The notes: generated by a model not told the origin, from the sequence alone. A stretch of 49,894 bases of DNA from JAWVFM01 sp963771655 (GCA_963771655.1 CAVYUG010000007.1:1-49894), one strand, 5' to 3'. Shown: positions 1-8,552, counted from the first letter of the stretch. Numbers and translations: made by a program.

Positions 1-303
1 CCGCCGGCGCGCGCCTCGACCATGATCGAGTGCCACTCCGGCAGCAGCGGCTTGTTGAAGTAGCTGAGCGCCGGCCTCCCGAAGCGCCGTGATCTCATCC
101 GAGGCCCAGTAGCGCTCGAAGTCCTCCTTGTCGTCCCAGACCGAGACCTGGCGGAAGTGGAGCGGGTCGTCGATCGAGCGGCTCAGGTAGCACGAGCTGG
201 CCCCGAATGCGAGAGCCCGGTCGAGCGCGGGGCGCCAGGTCTCGAGCCAGCGCTCGGCCCGGAACGGGTGCGTGTGCCAGTCGATGTAGTTGATGTGCGG
301 CAT
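1..303 (-). CDS. ABM-like (dimeric alpha/beta barrel) protein, truncated by window edge, frame break
   Basis: The ATG (complement of 301-303) opens MPHINYIDWHTHPF, and the readable protein runs off the left edge. The pattern 'HFRQVSVWDDKEDFERYW' (about residues 52-69) resembles antibiotic-biosynthesis-monooxygenase (ABM) small ferredoxin-like barrels. Near position 70 the frame breaks: the expected C-terminus 'FNKPLLPEWHSIMVEARA' reads in another frame, so one base is probably missing or extra. The start lies 13 nt after the ccr stop on the same strand, suggesting co-transcription. Proteins of this fold include monooxygenases and non-enzymatic dimers, so the substrate is unknown. Family assignment is moderate; the frame break is directly seen. 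Confidence 0.55.
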   Translation of the reverse strand, partial: MPHINYIDWHTHPFRAERWLETWRPALDRALAFGASSCYLSRSIDDPLHFRQVSVWDDKEDFERYWASDEITALREAGAQLLQQAAAAGVALDHGRGARRR

Positions 304-316
304 GCTTCCCGCGGCT

Positions 317-1573
317 CTAGGCGCCGACCTCGGCCCGGATCGCGCCCGGGCCGTCCTCGTGCTTGCCCTCCTCCTCGCTCGTCGCGCCGACGAGGATCGA
401 GATCTTGCCGAGGTGCTTGTTCTCGTGCAGGAGCTGGTGCGCCTCGGCGACGCCGTCGAACGGCATCACCTGCCAGAGCACCGGCCGGATCTTGCCCTCG
501 GCCATGAGCTGGTTGGCGCGCATGCACTCGTACGCGTTGGCGAAGTGCGAGCCGATGATCTGCTTCTGCTTCATCCACAGGTAGCGGACGTCGAAGTCGA
601 GCGTGTAGCCCGAGGTGGCACCGCAGATGACGACCTTGCCGAACGGCTTCACGGTGAAGACCGAGGTTGGGAACGTCGCCTGGCCGACGTGCTCGAACAC
701 GAAGTCGGGCGCGTCGCCGAGGATGCCCTTGACCTGCTTGGCGAAGGCGCGGGTGACCTTGAAGCGCTCCTTCTCCTCCTCGGGGCTCTCGCCGCCGCGG
801 CGCATCATCCCCGCGAACTCGTTGCGGTCGATGTAGTCGACGGCGCCCAGCTTCTTCACCAGCTCGCCCTTCTCGGCCGAGGAGACGACGCCGACCGCGT
901 TGGCGCCGCTCGCCGCGCACAGCTGGGTGGCGAACACCCCCAGGCCGCCCGCGGCGCCCCAGATGAGGACGTTGTGTCCCGCCTGGAGCTTGCACTGGTC
1001 CATCAGCATGCGGTAGGCGGTGAAGTAGGTGAGCCCGTAGGCCGAGGATTCGGACCACGAGAGGTTGCGGGGCTTCGGCAGGAGCTGCTGGGCCTGGACC
1101 TTGGTGAACTGGGCGAACGAGCCCCAGGTGGTCTCGTAGCCCCAGATCTCCTGGCTCGGGGCCGCCATCGGGTCGAGGCCGTGGACCTCGACGTCCTCGT
1201 AGGAGGCCTGGTTGCAGTGCACCACGACCTCGTCGCCGGGCTTCCATCTGGTGACGCCTGGCCCGACCTTCCAGACGATGCCGGACGCGTCGGAGCCGCC
1301 GATGTGGTGCCCCCACTCGGGGTGGTCGCCGTACCCGAACACCGAGACCGGCTTCCCAAGGGCCGCCCAGACGTTGTTGAAGTTGACGCCTGCGGCCATG
1401 ACGCGCACGATCACCTCGAACGCGGCCGGCTCGGGGAGCTCGATCTCCTCGATCTGGAACGCGTCCTTCGGCTCACCCTCGCGCTCCTGGCGAATGACCC
1501 ATGCCGCCATCGTCTCGGGCAGCTCGCCCGGCTCGACGTCGAGCTTGGATACGTCCTGCGTGTCTACGGCCAC
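317..1573 (-). CDS. ccr: Crotonyl-CoA carboxylase/reductase
   Basis: This 418-aa protein belongs to the medium-chain dehydrogenase/reductase superfamily and reads as Ccr along its length. The GroES-like half contains 'VNFNNVWAALGKP' and 'GYGDHPEWGHHIGGSDASG'; the nucleotide-binding half contains 'LIWGAAGGLGVFATQLCAAS' and 'IIGSHFANAYE'. The Asn in the first motif and the His of GSHFAN sit where Ccr enzymes bind CO2. Ccr reductively carboxylates crotonyl-CoA to ethylmalonyl-CoA with NADPH, the committed step of the ethylmalonyl-CoA pathway and a source of extender units. There is no zinc-ligand set, as expected. It is transcribed away from the neighbouring coiled-coil gene, and an ABM-like gene follows 13 nt downstream. 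Family call is strong; the pathway role (acetate assimilation or PHB turnover versus secondary metabolism) is inferred. Confidence 0.93.
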   Translation of the reverse strand: MAVDTQDVSKLDVEPGELPETMAAWVIRQEREGEPKDAFQIEEIELPEPAAFEVIVRVMAAGVNFNNVWAALGKPVSVFGYGDHPEWGHHIGGSDASGIVWKVGPGVTRWKPGDEVVVHCNQASYEDVEVHGLDPMAAPSQEIWGYETTWGSFAQFTKVQAQQLLPKPRNLSWSESSAYGLTYFTAYRMLMDQCKLQAGHNVLIWGAAGGLGVFATQLCAASGANAVGVVSSAEKGELVKKLGAVDYIDRNEFAGMMRRGGESPEEEKERFKVTRAFAKQVKGILGDAPDFVFEHVGQATFPTSVFTVKPFGKVVICGATSGYTLDFDVRYLWMKQKQIIGSHFANAYECMRANQLMAEGKIRPVLWQVMPFDGVAEAHQLLHENKHLGKISILVGATSEEEGKHEDGPGAIRAEVGA

Positions 1574-1658
1574 GGTCCTCCTTCGCGGTGGGGCTTTGGG
1601 CCGCGGATCCTAACGCCGCGCTCACGTCAGGTTTCCGTCGGACGCCGCGACTACCTTC

Positions 1659-3008
1659 GTGGGTCCGATGGAAGCATCCGAGAAGCCACAGCTCAGCCTC
1701 GATTCAGCCGCGTCCGACGGCATCGTCCGCGTTCTCGAGGACCGGCTCGTCATCGAGCGTCTCACGATCACGGACGAGGGCGCCGCGCGGGTCGTCCGGC
1801 AGCGTGCGCAGGCCGGCGAAGAGCCTTCGCGGACGGTCCGGCGGACGATCGAGATCGGCGCGAGGGTGCTCGACCGCGAGGATGCCCAGGTCGAGGTCGA
1901 CTTCGTTCGGCGTGAGTACGAGCGCGTTCTCGACGAGCACCGTCGCGAGGCGGAGCGGATGAACCGCGAAACCGCGGAGCGGATCCAGGGTGAGATCAAG
2001 CAGGCCTTCGGAGATGCCGCAACCCAGGGCGCCCTCGGGAAGGCGCTTCAGGAGCACGCGACTGGGCTGACGGGCCTGGTCGAGGAGACGTTCGGGGAGG
2101 GGTCGGAGGCGGTGCCCACCCGCATCAGGATCAGATCGACCGGCGCAACCGGGAGTTTCTCGAGCGGCTGTCGGCCGACGACGAGCTCAACCCCCTGCGC
2201 CCCCTGCTCGCCCAGTTCTCGAACTGGGTCAAGCAGCGCCGCGACGAGCAGAACGAGCGTGACGCGAAGCTTGAGGAGAAGGTCGAGGAGGTCCTTCGCC
2301 GGGCATCTGAGATCGCGGGCCTGGAGCAGGCTGCGGACGCCCTGGCCGAGGCGGAGGAGGCGGGAACCCGTAAGGGACGCACCTTCGAGGAGCTCGTCTA
2401 TTCCGAGGTCGACGCGATTGCGGGAGCGCGGGGCGACGCCGCCCACCACGTCGGCGACGAGTCCTCGGAGTCGGGCGGCAAGAAGGGCGACGTCGTGATC
2501 GAGGTCGACGGTGCGACGGGTCCCGCCAAGGCGCGAATCGTTCTCGAGGTCAAGAACAAGAAGCTCTCGAAGAATGAGGCGTGGGCCGAGCTCAACGCCG
2601 CCATGGTCGAGCGCGGACGCCGGGTTCGCCCTGCTCGTGGTGGCGGGGGAGGACAGGGTCCCGTCGGGGCTGCACGAGGTCACCGAGTACCAGGGCAACA
2701 AGATGATCGTCGCCCTCGACCGCGAAGACCCGGACCCGTCCGGGCTCGCCTGCGCCTACCGGTACGCGCGGGCCCGGGCGCTGATGGCGGGTCAGGCCGA
2801 GCTTGCCCTCGACGCTCCCCGTGTGCGTGAAGCCGCCGAGCAGGCAGGAGCGGCGCTGAAGCGGGCAAACCGCATCCGCAAGGCGCTCACCGGAGTCAAG
2901 AACGGCGAGAAGGCGGCGCGTGAGGAGCTCGAGGACATGGTCGGCGAGCTGGAGCGCTGCCTCATGACGGTCGAGTCAGTGGTTGCGGACGCGGATCCGG
3001 AGCCGTGA
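1659..3008 (+). CDS. Coiled-coil protein with C-terminal PD-(D/E)XK nuclease-like domain (two frame breaks)
   Basis: Reconstructed across three frames this is about 450 aa. Frame 1 covers 1659 to about 2115 (GTG at 1659 or ATG at 1668), a second frame about 2115-2612, then the first frame again to the TGA at 3006-3008. The two breaks compensate. The N-terminal two thirds are charged and helical ('FVRREYERVLDEHRREAERM', 'NWVKQRRDEQNERDAKLEEK'), a predicted coiled coil. The C-terminal part has 'GDVVIEV' followed by 'IVLEVKNKK', the D...ExK arrangement of restriction-endonuclease-like folds, then alternating strands and helices ('FALLVVAGEDRVPSG'). The layout resembles DUF2130-type proteins, but homology is not established. 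It could act on DNA or be a scaffold with a degenerate nuclease fold. No partner gene is adjacent. Confidence 0.6.
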
Positions 3009-3019
3009 CCGACACGGTT

Positions 3020-3055
3020 GGGGATTCAAGCCGGCCATAGCCGGCGGAAATCCCC
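3020..3055. terminator. Hairpin between convergent genes
   Basis: GGGGATT (3020-3026) pairs with AATCCCC (3049-3055), and an inner GCCGGC (3030-3035)/GCCGGC (3040-3045) stem closes a CATA loop. It sits between two convergent stops (3008 and 3068), so a bidirectional terminator is likely, although there is no U-tract. A related hairpin is at 30036-30073. Confidence 0.6.
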
Positions 3056-3067
3056 AGAGTCGCCGAC

Positions 3068-3500
3068 CTACGGCAGCAGCAGCTTGTTCTGGCTCGACGG
3101 GCGCGGCGCCCCGACGCTGAGGAAGGTCGAGCGCAGGCCGCTGCCCGGGGCGCTCACCTGGTAGTCGCCCGTCTTCAGGTCGACCGCGACGGTGGTGACG
3201 CCGCCCGGGCTCGATCTGGCTCGTCGGAGTGGGCCTGCTCGGCCCGCTGAGCCGGAAGGAGGCCGGGTTGCTCGAGAGGTTCGCGACGGTGAAGTTCGCG
3301 ATGCCGGCGCCCACCTGGTCGGGCGCGATCTTGACGGCCCGCGGGCCGATGCTCGCGGTGACCTCGATCGGGGCGGCGGCCCGCGGCTCGTTCGGGAAGT
3401 CGCTGGAGCCGCAGCCGGCGAGCGCGAGCCCGATGACGATGCCCGGCAGGAGCATCCATCCTCTGCCGCTGGACCCGGAAGCCGAGCGTCGAACCCTCAT
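3068..3500 (-). CDS. Small secreted lipoprotein (cupredoxin-like?) with one frame break
   Basis: From the ATG at 3500 the protein starts 'MRVRRSASGSSGRGW', followed by a hydrophobic stretch and the lipobox LAGC with Cys30, so it should be exported and lipid-anchored. The mature part has beta-rich segments ('IEVTASIGPRAVKIAPDQVG', 'IANFTVANLSSNPASFRLSG') resembling small extracytoplasmic immunoglobulin/cupredoxin-like domains. Near 3205 the frame changes. After the break the expected end 'TTVAVDLKTGDYQVSAPG...NKLLLP' continues to the TAG at 3068-3070. The total length is 1 nt over a multiple of three, consistent with one inserted base. No metal-ligand set is evident. Export is well supported; function is unknown. 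Confidence 0.6.
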
Positions 3501-3557
3501 CCTCGGCGCCAACCCTAGAACATTCACCGGCAGCCGAGCCCCGGTGGGATCGGCTGC

Positions 3558-4511
3558 TCAGCCGAACGGAAGCTCCGCCACCTCGGCTTCGGCGCCTTCG
3601 CCGCCGACGCTCACGCGTTCGGCGGGCGCCGCCTCGCGGCGGAGCACCGCGAGCGCGATCGGGCCGCGCGCGGGGGAGATCACGGCGGTGCCGATGCGCC
3701 CCACCTCCTTCTCGCCGAGCATCACGACGTCGCCCGCCGCGACGGGCCGGTCGAGGATGAGCCCGCGGAGGTGCCGGTTCGGACGCCCCTTGTAGTGAAG
3801 GCGCGCGACCGTCTCCTGGCCGATGTAGCAGCCCTTGGTGAAGCTGACGGCGCGCTCGGTGATCCCGGCCTCGGCCGGCATCGTCTCGGTGGTCATCTCG
3901 CGGCCGAGGCGAGGGCGCCCGGCCTCCACCCGCAGGATCTCGGCGGCTCCCTCGCTCGCCTCGGGAACGCCCTGGGCAGCGAGCGCCGCGGTGAGCGCCT
4001 CGGCATCGGTGGCCTCGAGGAGTAGGTCGACGCCGGCATCCGTGGCGACCGCGCGGACCCCGCCGATGTCGCCGATCGAGACCTCGCGGTGAGCGTGCTC
4101 ATCCGCGAGGCCCTCGACGCCGGTCGCCCGTGCTGACGCGGGCCCGATGACCGATACGGCGGCGACCTCGAGCTCTGAGACCTCCACGTCGCGCCCGATC
4201 CGGTAGGTGCGCAGGTGGCGGGCGAGCCGCTCCGCGCCCTCGGCCTCGGCGACTAGCCAGACGAGCTCGTCGGCCAGGCGCAGCACCCTCGCGTCGCTCT
4301 GGAGATGGCCCTTGCGGTCGAGCAGGGCCGTGTACGAGCCCCCACCGGGGGGCAGGCTCTCGACGTCGCTCGTGAGCTGGCCCTGGAGGAAGTCGACGGC
4401 GTCGGCGCCGTCGACCGCGAGCACCCGAAGGCCTGGCCGGCGGACGAAGGCCGCCTCCTCGCGGAGCTGGCGGTACTGGCCGTCGAGCTCGATCGTCGCC
4501 TCGGTGGCCAC
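3558..4511 (-). CDS. ygfZ: YgfZ/GcvT-family folate-binding protein
   Basis: This is a 317-aa protein from the GTG at 4509-4511. The diagnostic 'KGCYIGQE' motif (YgfZ signature K-G-C-[FY]-x-G-Q-E) is in the C-terminal half, preceded by 'GREMTTETMPAEAGI'. The N-terminus has 'VDGADAVDFLQGQLTSDVES', typical of the GcvT-like tetrahydrofolate-binding fold. YgfZ proteins are cytoplasmic folate-dependent factors that help assemble or repair certain Fe-S enzymes, such as the tRNA methylthiotransferase MiaB; the conserved Cys is required in E. coli. An in-frame ATG at 4598 is less likely, because it would run through the operator-like dyad and into the divergent regulator gene. The family is clear; the Fe-S target is not deducible here. 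Confidence 0.88.
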   Translation of the reverse strand: MATEATIELDGQYRQLREEAAFVRRPGLRVLAVDGADAVDFLQGQLTSDVESLPPGGGSYTALLDRKGHLQSDARVLRLADELVWLVAEAEGAERLARHLRTYRIGRDVEVSELEVAAVSVIGPASARATGVEGLADEHAHREVSIGDIGGVRAVATDAGVDLLLEATDAEALTAALAAQGVPEASEGAAEILRVEAGRPRLGREMTTETMPAEAGITERAVSFTKGCYIGQETVARLHYKGRPNRHLRGLILDRPVAAGDVVMLGEKEVGRIGTAVISPARGPIALAVLRREAAPAERVSVGGEGAEAEVAELPFG

Positions 4512-4550
4512 GAACCGATTGTAGGCACAGGCAGCCGGCCGCCATTTGTT

Positions 4551-4566
4551 TTTAGTCTTGTCTAAA
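4551..4566. promoter_or_regulatory. Candidate metalloregulator operator (TTTAG-N6-CTAAA dyad)
   Basis: An AT-rich inverted repeat, TTTAG (4551-4555) and CTAAA (4562-4566), lies in the 68-bp gap between the divergent ygfZ-like gene and the DtxR-family regulator, 14 bp before the regulator's GTG. It looks like DtxR/MntR/IdeR-type operators (TTAGG...CCTAA-like). Autoregulation and shared control of the regulator-Nramp operon is the natural reading. It is an inference from position and symmetry. Confidence 0.55.
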
Positions 4567-4579
4567 CTGGCGTTTCGCC

Positions 4580-5302
4580 GTGGCGCACACACGCACATCG
4601 AGCAAGGCCCCGCTGGAGGGGCGGCGGAGCTCCTCCCGCAGCGAGGCGGCCGAGGATTACGTCAAGGCGATCTACGCGCTCGCCCACCGGATCGACGGAC
4701 CGGTGCCGACCTCGGCCCTCGCGGAGCGCCTGGGCGTCGCGCCCTCGTCGGTGACCGCGATGCTCAAGCGCCTCGACGACGCCGGCCTGGTGCGGCACGA
4801 GCGCTATCACGGCGTCTCGCTGACGGCCAAGGGCGAGCGGCTCGCGCTCGAGGTCATCCGCCACCACCGCCTGATCGAGGCCTTCCTCGCGGAGACCCTC
4901 GGGATGCCCTGGGACCGGGTGCACGACGAGGCCGAGGTGCTCGAGCACTACATCTCCGAGGACCTGGAGGGCCGCATCGCCGCGGCGCTCGGCAACCCCG
5001 AGCTCGACCCGCACGGCGATCCGATCCCGACGGCCGACCTGGATCTCGCCACGGACGCGACGATCCCGCTCTCGGAGCTCGAGCCGGGCCGCCGGGCGGT
5101 GTTCGCACGGGTCTCCGACTCCGATCCGGCGATGCTCCGCCACCTGACGGGACTCGGGATCGAGCCCGGGGCGCGCATCGAGGTCGTCGGCGCGGACCCG
5201 TTCGGCGGGCCTCTGAAGGTCGTCGCGGGCGGCGTCGAGCATGCGCTCGGCTCGGAGCTCGCCGCGAAGATGCGCGTGGAGCTGGCGGGGAGCGCCTCGT
5301 GA
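4580..5302 (+). CDS. DtxR/MntR-family metal-dependent repressor
   Basis: This is a 240-aa protein with a GTG start. A winged helix (about residues 20-80, 'SEAAEDYVKAIYAL', recognition helix around 'VAPSSVTAMLKRL') is followed by a metal-binding dimerisation domain ('VIRHHRLIEAFL' and 'HDEAEVLEHYIS', carrying the His and Glu-x-x-Glu-His positions that are ligands in MntR). A C-terminal FeoA/SH3-like domain spans about residues 165-238 ('LTGLGIEPGARIEVVGADP'). The Asp of EDY matches MntR Asp8, but the position of MntR Glu11 is Lys. The stop codon overlaps the start of an Nramp transporter gene (GTGA), and an operator-like dyad precedes the gene, so it most likely controls Mn(II) uptake; iron sensing is the alternative. 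Confidence 0.88.
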   Translation: MAHTRTSSKAPLEGRRSSSRSEAAEDYVKAIYALAHRIDGPVPTSALAERLGVAPSSVTAMLKRLDDAGLVRHERYHGVSLTAKGERLALEVIRHHRLIEAFLAETLGMPWDRVHDEAEVLEHYISEDLEGRIAAALGNPELDPHGDPIPTADLDLATDATIPLSELEPGRRAVFARVSDSDPAMLRHLTGLGIEPGARIEVVGADPFGGPLKVVAGGVEHALGSELAAKMRVELAGSAS

Positions 5303-6658
5303 GGCCCCCGGTGGAGGCGCCGGCGGCTCCGCCGAAGCCGACGGAGCGCGCCGAGCGCGAACGGGCACCCGAACGGCATCGAGGACGTCCTACCCGGCGA
5401 GGCCGCGGTCGCGCGCGCCGCGAGGCGGTCGCTCGACGGCCACGCCAGGGGCTTCTCGCGCATCTGGCCGTTCCTCGGGCCCGCGTTCATCGCCGCCGTC
5501 GCCTACATCGACCCCGGAAACTTCGCGACCAACATCGCCGGCGGCGCGAAGTTCGGCTACCTCCTGCTCTGGGTCGTTCTCGGGGCGAACCTGATCGCGA
5601 TGGTGGTGCAGACGCAGTCGGCGAAGCTCGGGATCGCCACGGGCAAGAACCTCGCCGAGGCCTGCCGCGAGACCTTCCCACGGCCGGCGTCGATCGGAAT
5701 GTGGATCCAGGCCGAGCTGGTGGCGATGTCGACCGATGTCGCCGAGGTCGTCGGCGCTGCGCTGGGCCTCAACCTCCTGTTCGGGATCCCTCTGTTTCCC
5801 GCGGCGCTCGTGGCGGGGGCGGGGGCGTTCGGGATCCTGGCGCTGCAGCAGATGGGCTTCCGGCGTCTCGAAGCCGGGATCGCCGTTCTCGTCGGGGTGA
5901 TCATCGTCTCGTTCGGGCTCGAGATCCTCTACGCGAGCCCCGACGCCGGACAGGTCGCCACGCACCTGTTCACGCCCGGCTTCAGCGGCACCGAAAGCAT
6001 CCTGCTCACCACGGGGATCATCGGCGCGACCGTGATGCCGCACGTGATCTACCTCCACTCGGCGCTCACCCAGCGGCGGATCGTCGGGCGCAACAGCGAC
6101 GAGCGCAGGCGCATCCTTCGCTTCGAGCGCATCGACGTGGTCATCGCGATGAGCCTCGCCGGCCTCGTGAACCTGGCGATGATGATCATGGCCGCCTCGC
6201 TCTTCCACGGCAGCGGCTTCACGGGCATCGACACGATCCAGGGGGCTTTCCACGGCCTCGAGAAGACCGTCTCGAGCAACGCCGCGACGATCTTCGGCAT
6301 CGCCCTGCTGGCATCCGGCTTCGCGTCGTCGTCGGTGGGGACGATGTCCGGCCAGGTGGTGATGCAGGGCTTCATCCGCCGGCGCATCCCGATCTTCCTC
6401 CGCCGCGCGCTCACGCTCGCGCCCGCCCTAATCGTCATCGCGATCGGCGTCAACCCGACCGACGCGCTCGTGATCAGCCAGGTCGTGCTCTCTTTCGGCA
6501 TTCCCTTCGCGCTGGTGCCGCTCGTGCTGCTCACGCGCCGCAGGGACCTGATGGGGGGCCTTGTCAATCCGCCGTGGCTCACAGCCCTCGTCGGCGTGCT
6601 CGCGTCGATCATCATCGCCCTGAACGTCTTCCTGCTCGAGCAGGTGTTCATCGGGTAA
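5299..6658 (+). CDS. mntH: Nramp-family divalent metal transporter (frame break near N-terminus)
   Basis: This polytopic membrane protein carries both Nramp signatures: 'AYIDPGNFATN' (TM1 metal-binding Asp-Pro-Gly-Asn) and 'GATVMPHVIYLHS' (TM6 Met-Pro-His). It should couple protons to uptake of Mn(II) or Fe(II). The conserved protein from about 5360 onward is in the same frame as the upstream repressor and has no ATG, GTG or TTG before 5600, which is already past TM1. The plausible start is the GTG at 5299 overlapping the repressor stop, in another frame, so a single-base break near 5350-5375 is inferred. From that start the protein would be about 450 aa, with a Pro/Ala/Glu-rich N-terminal extension. 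The pairing with a DtxR-type regulator supports manganese transport. Confidence 0.85.
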
Positions 6659-6671
6659 TAGGCTGCACGCG

Positions 6672-7034
6672 ATGGCCCTCGCCGCGGACTTCCAGTCAGT
6701 CGTGGACTCGCTGCCGGACGACTGGACGGACCTGGTGATCGACCTGCGGATCGCCGACGAGACCCAGTACATCGACGCCGCGACGCTCCTCACCCAGATC
6801 AACGCGCAGCCCTACTCGAAGGCCGACTGGCACTGGCGCCTCAACGTCGCCCACCGCTTCGGGCACGCCGCCGCGCCAGAGTCGGTCCAGGGCACCCTCG
6901 CGCTTCTCGACGAAGCGGGCATCGAGGGGGAGATGGTCGTGCGGGACTGGCACGAGGGCCGCGCGGAGGTAGTGCAGATGTGGGGCCGCCCGGAGTCGGT
7001 CCGCCGCGACTTCAGGGCCCGCCGGAGCCTGTAG
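6672..7034 (+). CDS. Conserved hypothetical protein, 120 aa
   Basis: The gene begins 13 nt after the Nramp stop, so it is probably in the same transcript. The protein is soluble and mixed alpha/beta: 'SLPDDWTDLVIDLRIAD' at the N-terminus, 'DWHWRLNVAHRFGHAA' in the middle, and a short C-terminal domain ending in basic residues. There is no signal peptide, membrane segment or Cys-rich motif. I do not recognise a characterised family. Conserved-looking Trp and His residues and normal codon use argue that it is real. Position suggests, but does not show, a link to metal homeostasis. A strong hairpin follows at 7045-7083. Confidence 0.65.
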   Translation: MALAADFQSVVDSLPDDWTDLVIDLRIADETQYIDAATLLTQINAQPYSKADWHWRLNVAHRFGHAAAPESVQGTLALLDEAGIEGEMVVRDWHEGRAEVVQMWGRPESVRRDFRARRSL

Positions 7035-7044
7035 CCCGGCATTC

Positions 7045-7083
7045 GTCCTGACTTTTCCACCCAGGAGGGGGAAAAGTCAGGAC
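7045..7083. terminator. Strong bidirectional terminator hairpin (14-bp perfect stem)
   Basis: GTCCTGACTTTTCC (7045-7058) is a perfect inverted match to 7070-7083, with an 11-nt loop. The T4/A4 runs inside the stem give some U-richness. It lies between convergent genes (stops at 7034 and 7077), and the minus-strand gene's stop codon is inside the right arm. Confidence 0.8.
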
Positions 7084-7985
7084 AAACCTCGAGAAACGAT
7101 GCGCTTGAGCTGGCGCGGGGGAAGGTGGGGCGTGAACGCCTGCGCGGCGTCGAGGGCGCGGAGCTCCGCTCCGGCCTCCCGCTCGGTCGATGCGTCGGGT
7201 TGGCGGCAGCGAGGGCAGCGAGGGCCGTACCGGGGTCGCTCGCGCGCAACGACGTACCCCTGCCGCGTCGCATCAACCACCTTCCTAACCAGCCCAGCCC
7301 GCTCCCGCAGCGTCCGGCGCGTCGTGGCGAGCACCAACTCCGGATAACTGGGCGCCCCGAAGTCATCGACGCGAAAGACCCGCACCGGCACGCCCCGCCG
7401 CTCGAGCGTCACCCCCTCGGCGTTCCAGAACGCCGTCGCGGCATCGATCCTCCCGGCGACGAGCGCCGGCACGGCGCCGAACCCGACGGTCACGCGGTGA
7501 ACCGCGTCGGGGCCGAGCCCGCCGGCGCGGAGAACCTCGTCGAGCACCGCGGTGTCGGACGGGAGCCCGGTGACGCCCACGGTCTTCCCCGCCAGGTCGG
7601 CAGGCGTGCGGACCGCCTCGCGGTCGCGCGCGATCACCGAGGCGAGCGGCCGATCGACGATGGGCGCCACCCCCACGAGCGGCAGCCCGCGTCGCCGCGC
7701 GATCGCGAGGTCGTGGATGTCGAGGATCGCGAAGTCGGTGCGGCCCGCGGCGAGCAGCTTGGGCGCGTCGGTCGAGCTCGACGGAGGATGCACGCTGAGG
7801 TCGACGCCCGCCCGGCGGTAGAGGCCGTCGTGCAGCGCGGCGTAGATGCCCGCATGCGCTGCGTTGGGGGTGAAGTCGAGCACGAGCGTCGCCTCTTGCG
7901 AAGCGCCCGGTTCAGCGCCCCCGCCGCAGGCCGAAATCGCGACCGAGGCAGCGAGGGCCGCCAGCAGCGCGGCGGCGGTCCTCAT
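7077..7985 (-). CDS. NMT1/THI5-like ABC substrate-binding lipoprotein (two compensating frame breaks)
   Basis: About 302 aa. A signal peptide ends in the lipobox ISAC (Cys20), so the protein is an exported lipoprotein. The mature part follows the THI5/SsuA pattern: 'LVLDFTPNAAHAGIYAALHD', 'KLLAAGRTDFAILDIHDLA', then 'GKTVGVTGLPSDTAVLDEVL' and 'ALVAGRIDAATAFWNAEGV'. Such proteins deliver pyrimidine precursors of thiamin, riboflavin-type ligands, nitrate or sulfonates to an ABC permease. Between about 7190 and 7240 the reading frame is off: 'DPGTALAALAAANPT' appears in the next frame, flanked by two compensating indels, garbling about 16 residues. No permease or ATPase gene is adjacent, so it is an orphan here. 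The family is clear; the ligand is not. Confidence 0.82.
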   Translation of the reverse strand: MRTAAALLAALAASVAISACGGGAEPGASQEATLVLDFTPNAAHAGIYAALHDGLYRRAGVDLSVHPPSSSTDAPKLLAAGRTDFAILDIHDLAIARRRGLPLVGVAPIVDRPLASVIARDREAVRTPADLAGKTVGVTGLPSDTAVLDEVLRAGGLGPDAVHRVTVGFGAVPALVAGRIDAATAFWNAEGVTLERRGVPVRVFRVDDFGAPSYPELVLATTRRTLRERAGLVRKVVDATRQGYVVARERPRYGPRCPRCRQPDASTEREAGAELRALDAAQAFTPHLPPRQLKRIVSRGLS

Positions 7986-8027
7986 GTCCGGCGGCACCCT
8001 ATCCACCGGGAGTAGGCTGCGCGGCCG

Positions 8028-8552
8028 ATGGCGGACCATCACCTCGACGAGCAGCTTCTGGCGCTGATCGAGATCCCGAAGGGCTCGCGGAACAAGTACG
8101 AGTACGACGAGGGGATCGGGAAGGTGATCCTCGATCGCTTCCTCTCCTCGTCGACGGTCTACCCGACCGACTACGGCTACCTGATCGGCCATCGGGGCCG
8201 CGACGAGGACCCGCTCGACTGCCTGGTCTGCGTGTCGGAGGCCACGTTCCCCGGCTGCGTCATCGCCGTGAAGCCGATCGCCCTGTTCAAGATGGAGGAC
8301 GAGAAGGGAATGGACGACAAGATCGTCTGCGTCCCGAACCACGACCCGGGCTGGAACCACGCCGAGACGCTCGAGGACGTTCCCGAGCAGCTCCAGCGCG
8401 AGATCTCGCACTTCTTCTCGATCTACAAGCAGCTCGAGGGGAAGAAGGTCGAGGTCTACGGCTGGCGCAGCCGCGAGGAGGCGCTCGAGGTGATCGAGGA
8501 CGGGCGGCGCCTGCAGGACGAGTACGAGGCCGGGCGGGCGGCGGCCAACTAG
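8028..8552 (+). CDS. ppa: Inorganic pyrophosphatase (family I)
   Basis: This 174-aa cytoplasmic enzyme hydrolyses pyrophosphate to two phosphates with Mg(II), pulling biosynthetic reactions forward. Family I motifs are all present: 'EIPKGSRNKYEYDE' near the N-terminus, 'YPTDYGYL', and the catalytic signature 'DEDPLDCLV' (D-x-D-P-x-D). Length is normal for bacterial PPases. The gene is divergent from the THI5-like lipoprotein with a 42-bp gap that must hold both promoters. Nothing unusual is seen, and the frame is intact. Confidence 0.95.
   Translation: MADHHLDEQLLALIEIPKGSRNKYEYDEGIGKVILDRFLSSSTVYPTDYGYLIGHRGRDEDPLDCLVCVSEATFPGCVIAVKPIALFKMEDEKGMDDKIVCVPNHDPGWNHAETLEDVPEQLQREISHFFSIYKQLEGKKVEVYGWRSREEALEVIEDGRRLQDEYEAGRAAAN

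Noticed and set aside
290..1915. Long open frame on the plus strand opposite ccr
   Set aside because: Antisense shadow of a well-conserved enzyme in GC-rich DNA; low-complexity, Leu/Asp/Val-rich and no domain pattern.
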